A program made the position numbers and the translations under genes. From assembly GCA_031289385.1 (NCBI GenBank), contig JAITPP010000089.1, forward strand, positions 1 to 8,180: a DNA stretch of 8,180 nt, given 5' to 3'. Shown here piece after piece: positions 6,524 to 8,180 of this stretch; the first letter of the stretch is position 1; each line of letters begins with the position of its first letter. Below the pieces are notes generated by a model. That model was given only the letters and a program-made list of their open reading frames with translations. It was not told the origin of the DNA and ran no database searches. The DNA is from Prevotellaceae bacterium. Lineage in GTDB: Bacteria; Bacteroidota; Bacteroidia; Bacteroidales; UBA932.

Positions 6524-7522
6524 ATGAAAAAAATGAAAAAAATATTATTAATTTTAAGTTTATTGTGTGTATTATCTGTAAATACAAAAGCACAAAACTT
6601 GCCAATAAGTGAAGAATTATTTAGGCATATAAGAATTAATTTTATAACGGATTGGGAATATTTCAGGATGCAAAAAAACCCTATCCTTACTTATGAAGAA
6701 ACTCATACAGAATCAGGAAGTTGGAAACGTACAGTTCAAGTAAAAGGAATATTACCAGATACATTTCACACAAATAATTACGAACCCGAAATAAAAGTTT
6801 ATCGTTGGGAAGATATTCAAAAACGTAATTTGTATTGTGAGCAGGTAAGAAATCCATTTTTTTACGTTATAGAAAAAGGAGATGGACTAACCGCAATTCG
6901 TAGTAATATTTGGACGGATGAAATTTTAGATACTTTACATTTAAACGTTTACGATAGTATTTTTCCTTATGATAACCGTTTTTTGGTTTATCATAATGAA
7001 TACGAAGATCCATATAAATTTATTTTTTATAGTGGAAATGTTGATTGGGGAGAAATTGGTAACAATGAATCAATTGATGGTGCTGGTATGATTAGAGGCG
7101 TACAATTTGGTTTGGAATACGCAACAAGAATGGAACAAAAGATGATAGATTCACTTCGCAAACTGCGTCCCGAATATCCCGATTATGTATATGCTACGGC
7201 AGATGAATCGTTTTTGTCGCGAGGAAAAATTTTAATAGCAGGGCATGAAAATAATCTTTCCGATTATATAGAATTTATATTTTATTCGGATGATTCAACT
7301 AAAACAAAAGACAAAAAAGGTGTTTATTATGAAATGCGTTATTTGCTGCCAACAAACATAACCTCAATTACTGAAAGGCGTATGGAAAAACGCAAACTCA
7401 CAGACGAAGAACGAAAAAAAATATTAACAACATATTTAAGAAAATTTAGAGATATGACAATCGAAATGGAAATTAAAGAGTTTGAAGAGATGATGGAAAG
7501 ACAGGATGACGAAGATGAATAA
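6524..7522 (+). CDS. Exported protein of unknown function, 332 aa
   Basis: I do not recognise this family. The protein begins with a clear signal peptide (lysines, then ILLILSLLCVLSV, then NTKAQ with cleavage near residue 23/24). There is no lipobox Cys at the cleavage point, so it is expected in the periplasm or outside. The middle is rich in aromatic and acidic residues (ITDWEYF, YRWEDI, NPFFYVIEKGDG, FIFYSGNVDWGEIG, YIEFIFYSDD), suggestive of beta strands. The last 45 or so residues are a highly charged predicted helix (ERRMEKRKLTDEERKK onward) ending DDEDE. No transmembrane segment follows the signal peptide, and no type IX C-terminal sorting domain is apparent. The start could be the first ATG or the one 9 nt later, which changes little. 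It follows queE after 11 nt and is likely cotranscribed with it. No terminator is convincing after it. Confidence 0.85.
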   Translation: MKKMKKILLILSLLCVLSVNTKAQNLPISEELFRHIRINFITDWEYFRMQKNPILTYEETHTESGSWKRTVQVKGILPDTFHTNNYEPEIKVYRWEDIQKRNLYCEQVRNPFFYVIEKGDGLTAIRSNIWTDEILDTLHLNVYDSIFPYDNRFLVYHNEYEDPYKFIFYSGNVDWGEIGNNESIDGAGMIRGVQFGLEYATRMEQKMIDSLRKLRPEYPDYVYATADESFLSRGKILIAGHENNLSDYIEFIFYSDDSTKTKDKKGVYYEMRYLLPTNITSITERRMEKRKLTDEERKKILTTYLRKFRDMTIEMEIKEFEEMMERQDDEDE

Positions 7523-7582
7523 TCATTAAAAATATATGAATGGTTATTGAATAATATGGATAAGTTAGAATTTTTAAAGTAG
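7523..7582 (+). pseudogene. Coding-like relic continuing past the stop of the 332-aa gene
   Basis: Read in the same frame directly after the TAA at 7520-7522, the sequence stays open for 19 codons and gives SLKIYEWLLNNMDKLEFLK before a TAG at 7580-7582. Its composition (amphipathic, with Trp, Leu and charged residues) looks more like a protein C-terminus than random intergenic AT-rich DNA. It may be the tail of a gene lost by deletion, or a former C-terminal extension of the 332-aa protein. The stretch is short and chance is a real alternative. Confidence 0.2.
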
Positions 7583-7608
7583 TTAAAAATGTGTACTATA
7601 CACGCCTA

Positions 7609-7941
7609 ATGGAGATAAAAAATAATGAAATTAATATTAATATGAAGTATAAAATAAAACCTTTTTTGATAGATGAATCAAATAAATATGGTGTTTTATT
7701 TGATGAAATTATGGAATTATCTTTAAATTCAATAAATGGAATAATTGAAGACATGGACAACGTTTTTTCTGGCAAATACAACGCCAGTTCATTTAGTGGA
7801 AATTTAGCCATTGTTGATTTTGATAGTAAGATAACCCATATTAGTCATTTTGATGAACTTATCGGAGAAAAAAATACATTAGATATTTATAATATGCTTA
7901 AAAAATATCGAGATAAATTAGTTGAATATGAAAAAGAATGA
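7609..7941 (+). CDS. Small acidic hypothetical protein, about 110 aa
   Basis: This is an unrecognised soluble protein with no signal peptide or membrane segment. From the ATG at 7609 it is 110 aa. A GTG at 7591 and an ATG at 7642 are alternative starts, the latter beginning MKYKIKPFLIDESNKYG. It is acidic (roughly 20 Asp/Glu against 13 Lys/Arg), with helical-looking ends (LFDEIMELSLNSINGIIEDMD; IYNMLKKYRDKLVEYEKE) around a beta-like centre (NASSFSGNLAIVDFDSKITHIS). Size, acidity and AT-rich composition resemble stand-alone immunity proteins found near toxin remnants, but that is only an inference and no toxin gene is present. It is 86 nt downstream of the 332-aa gene and its end overlaps a small basic ORF by 14 nt. 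Confidence 0.65.
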   Translation: MEIKNNEININMKYKIKPFLIDESNKYGVLFDEIMELSLNSINGIIEDMDNVFSGKYNASSFSGNLAIVDFDSKITHISHFDELIGEKNTLDIYNMLKKYRDKLVEYEKE

Positions 7942-8098
7942 ATATTTTGGTTACTCAAGAGATGGAAAAGTGGAAATCCCCCCGTTCGGCGTAGTTTCCA
8001 AACTACGCCGAGCTAAAAGCAAGGCTGCTGCCTTGCAAAAAACAGAAATAAATAAAACAAGAAAAACAGAAAATAAGAAAAATAAAATAATAAAATAA
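7928..8098 (+). CDS. Possible small basic ORF (56 aa) carrying a palindromic insert
   Basis: An ATG at 7928, inside the end of the 110-aa gene in another frame, opens a 56-codon frame ending in TAA at 8096. The product is strongly basic (about 17 Lys/Arg, 5 Asp/Glu). It starts MKKNEYFGYSRDGKVEIPP, continues through FGVVSKLRRAKSKAAALQK, which is entirely encoded by two GC-rich palindromes, and ends in a Lys/Asn/Thr-rich tail from an A-rich leader. The first 17 or so residues look protein-like, but the rest reflects the palindromes and the A-tract, so it may be a gene start interrupted by a repeat element or a chance frame. No family is recognised. Confidence 0.25.
   Translation: MKKNEYFGYSRDGKVEIPPFGVVSKLRRAKSKAAALQKTEINKTRKTENKKNKIIK
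7986..8011. repeat. GC-rich perfect palindrome (first of a pair)
   Basis: TCGGCGTAGTTT (7986-7997) is repeated as its exact reverse complement at 8000-8011 with CC between. A T-G wobble and a further G-C pair can lengthen the stem outward on both sides. It is preceded by a run of six C. In DNA this AT-rich, such a GC-rich hairpin stands out. It has no T-run on the plus strand, so it is not a standard terminator for the 110-aa gene. Confidence 0.8.
8019..8036. repeat. GC-rich palindrome (second of a pair)
   Basis: GCAAGGC at 8019-8025 pairs perfectly with GCCTTGC at 8030-8036 around the loop TGCT. It lies 7 nt after the first palindrome. Read on the minus strand it is followed by TTTT, so it could act as a weak terminator for any minus-strand transcript entering from the right. 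No such gene is visible in the window. Confidence 0.7.
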
Positions 8099-8101
8099 AC
8101 A

Positions 8102-8180
8102 ATGAAAAAAAACCTTTTAATACTGATTATGATTTCGTTAATGGCAGCGTCGTGTTATAATGAAACGACATTGCTGGTGA
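8102..8180 (+). CDS. Putative lipoprotein, N-terminus only (runs off right edge)
   Basis: An ATG after a 60-nt A-rich leader opens a frame that is intact to the window end (26 codons). The start is a classic lipoprotein signal peptide: MKKN, a hydrophobic core LLILIMISLM, then the lipobox AASC with Cys18 as the lipidated residue, followed by YNETTLLV. It would be exported and anchored to a membrane. Nothing further can be said about its function. The A-rich upstream sequence is typical of Bacteroidota translation starts. Confidence 0.8.
   Translation, partial: MKKNLLILIMISLMAASCYNETTLLV

Noticed and set aside
7518..7548. AT-rich inverted repeat after the 332-aa gene (10-bp stem with one G-T pair, 11-nt loop)
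   Set aside because: The stem is almost all A-T, the loop is large and no T-run follows, so it is not a convincing terminator.
8037..8101. A-rich tract with recurring AAATAA-like words as a tandem repeat or origin-like region
   Set aside because: It has no regular period and no DnaA-box pattern, and fits an A-rich leader in front of the lipoprotein gene.

Overview
The window is an AT-rich stretch of a Bacteroidota (probably Bacteroidales-like) chromosome. This rests on three things. It carries a type IX secretion / gliding gene pair (a PorP/SprF-type outer-membrane protein and a GldJ/GldK-type lipoprotein), which is confined to that phylum. Several signal peptides end in the characteristic ...KAQ. 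Promoters match the Bacteroidota TTG-N(~20)-TAnnTTTG consensus, and A-rich leaders replace Shine-Dalgarno sites. The species cannot be named from this sequence.

Left part, minus strand (1-3562): a PorP/SprF-family gene is followed by a GldJ-like lipoprotein gene, a perfect 14-bp stem terminator, and then the 5' two thirds or so of murF, which runs off the left edge. A compact back-to-back promoter region at about 3530-3595 separates this unit from the plus-strand unit. The PorP-side -10 (-7) element overlaps the most upstream GTG, so the downstream ATG at 3509 is the better start.

Middle part, plus strand (3565-7522): a tightly packed likely operon with gaps of 14, 1 and 11 nt. It contains ispF (MEP isoprenoid pathway), a lipoprotein two-domain 5'-nucleotidase, queE (queuosine / 7-deazaguanine pathway) and an unrecognised 332-aa exported protein. 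The first and third are textbook housekeeping enzymes with complete active-site motifs. The nucleotidase has all its metal-binding motifs but a variant C-terminal glycine-rich substrate loop.

Right part (7523-8180): looser and accessory-looking. It holds a coding-like relic reading on from the previous gene, an AT-rich acidic protein of about 110 aa that I do not recognise (size and character of an immunity protein, unproven), and a small overlapping basic ORF. Inside that ORF sit two GC-rich perfect palindromes, which look like an inserted palindromic repeat. The start of a new lipoprotein gene then runs off the right edge.

No RNA genes, CRISPR array, insertion sequence or phage genes were seen. 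The most interesting points are the T9SS pair next to murF with its FGE catalytic cysteines lost, the shared divergent promoter region, and the twin-palindrome element lying in frame within a small ORF.
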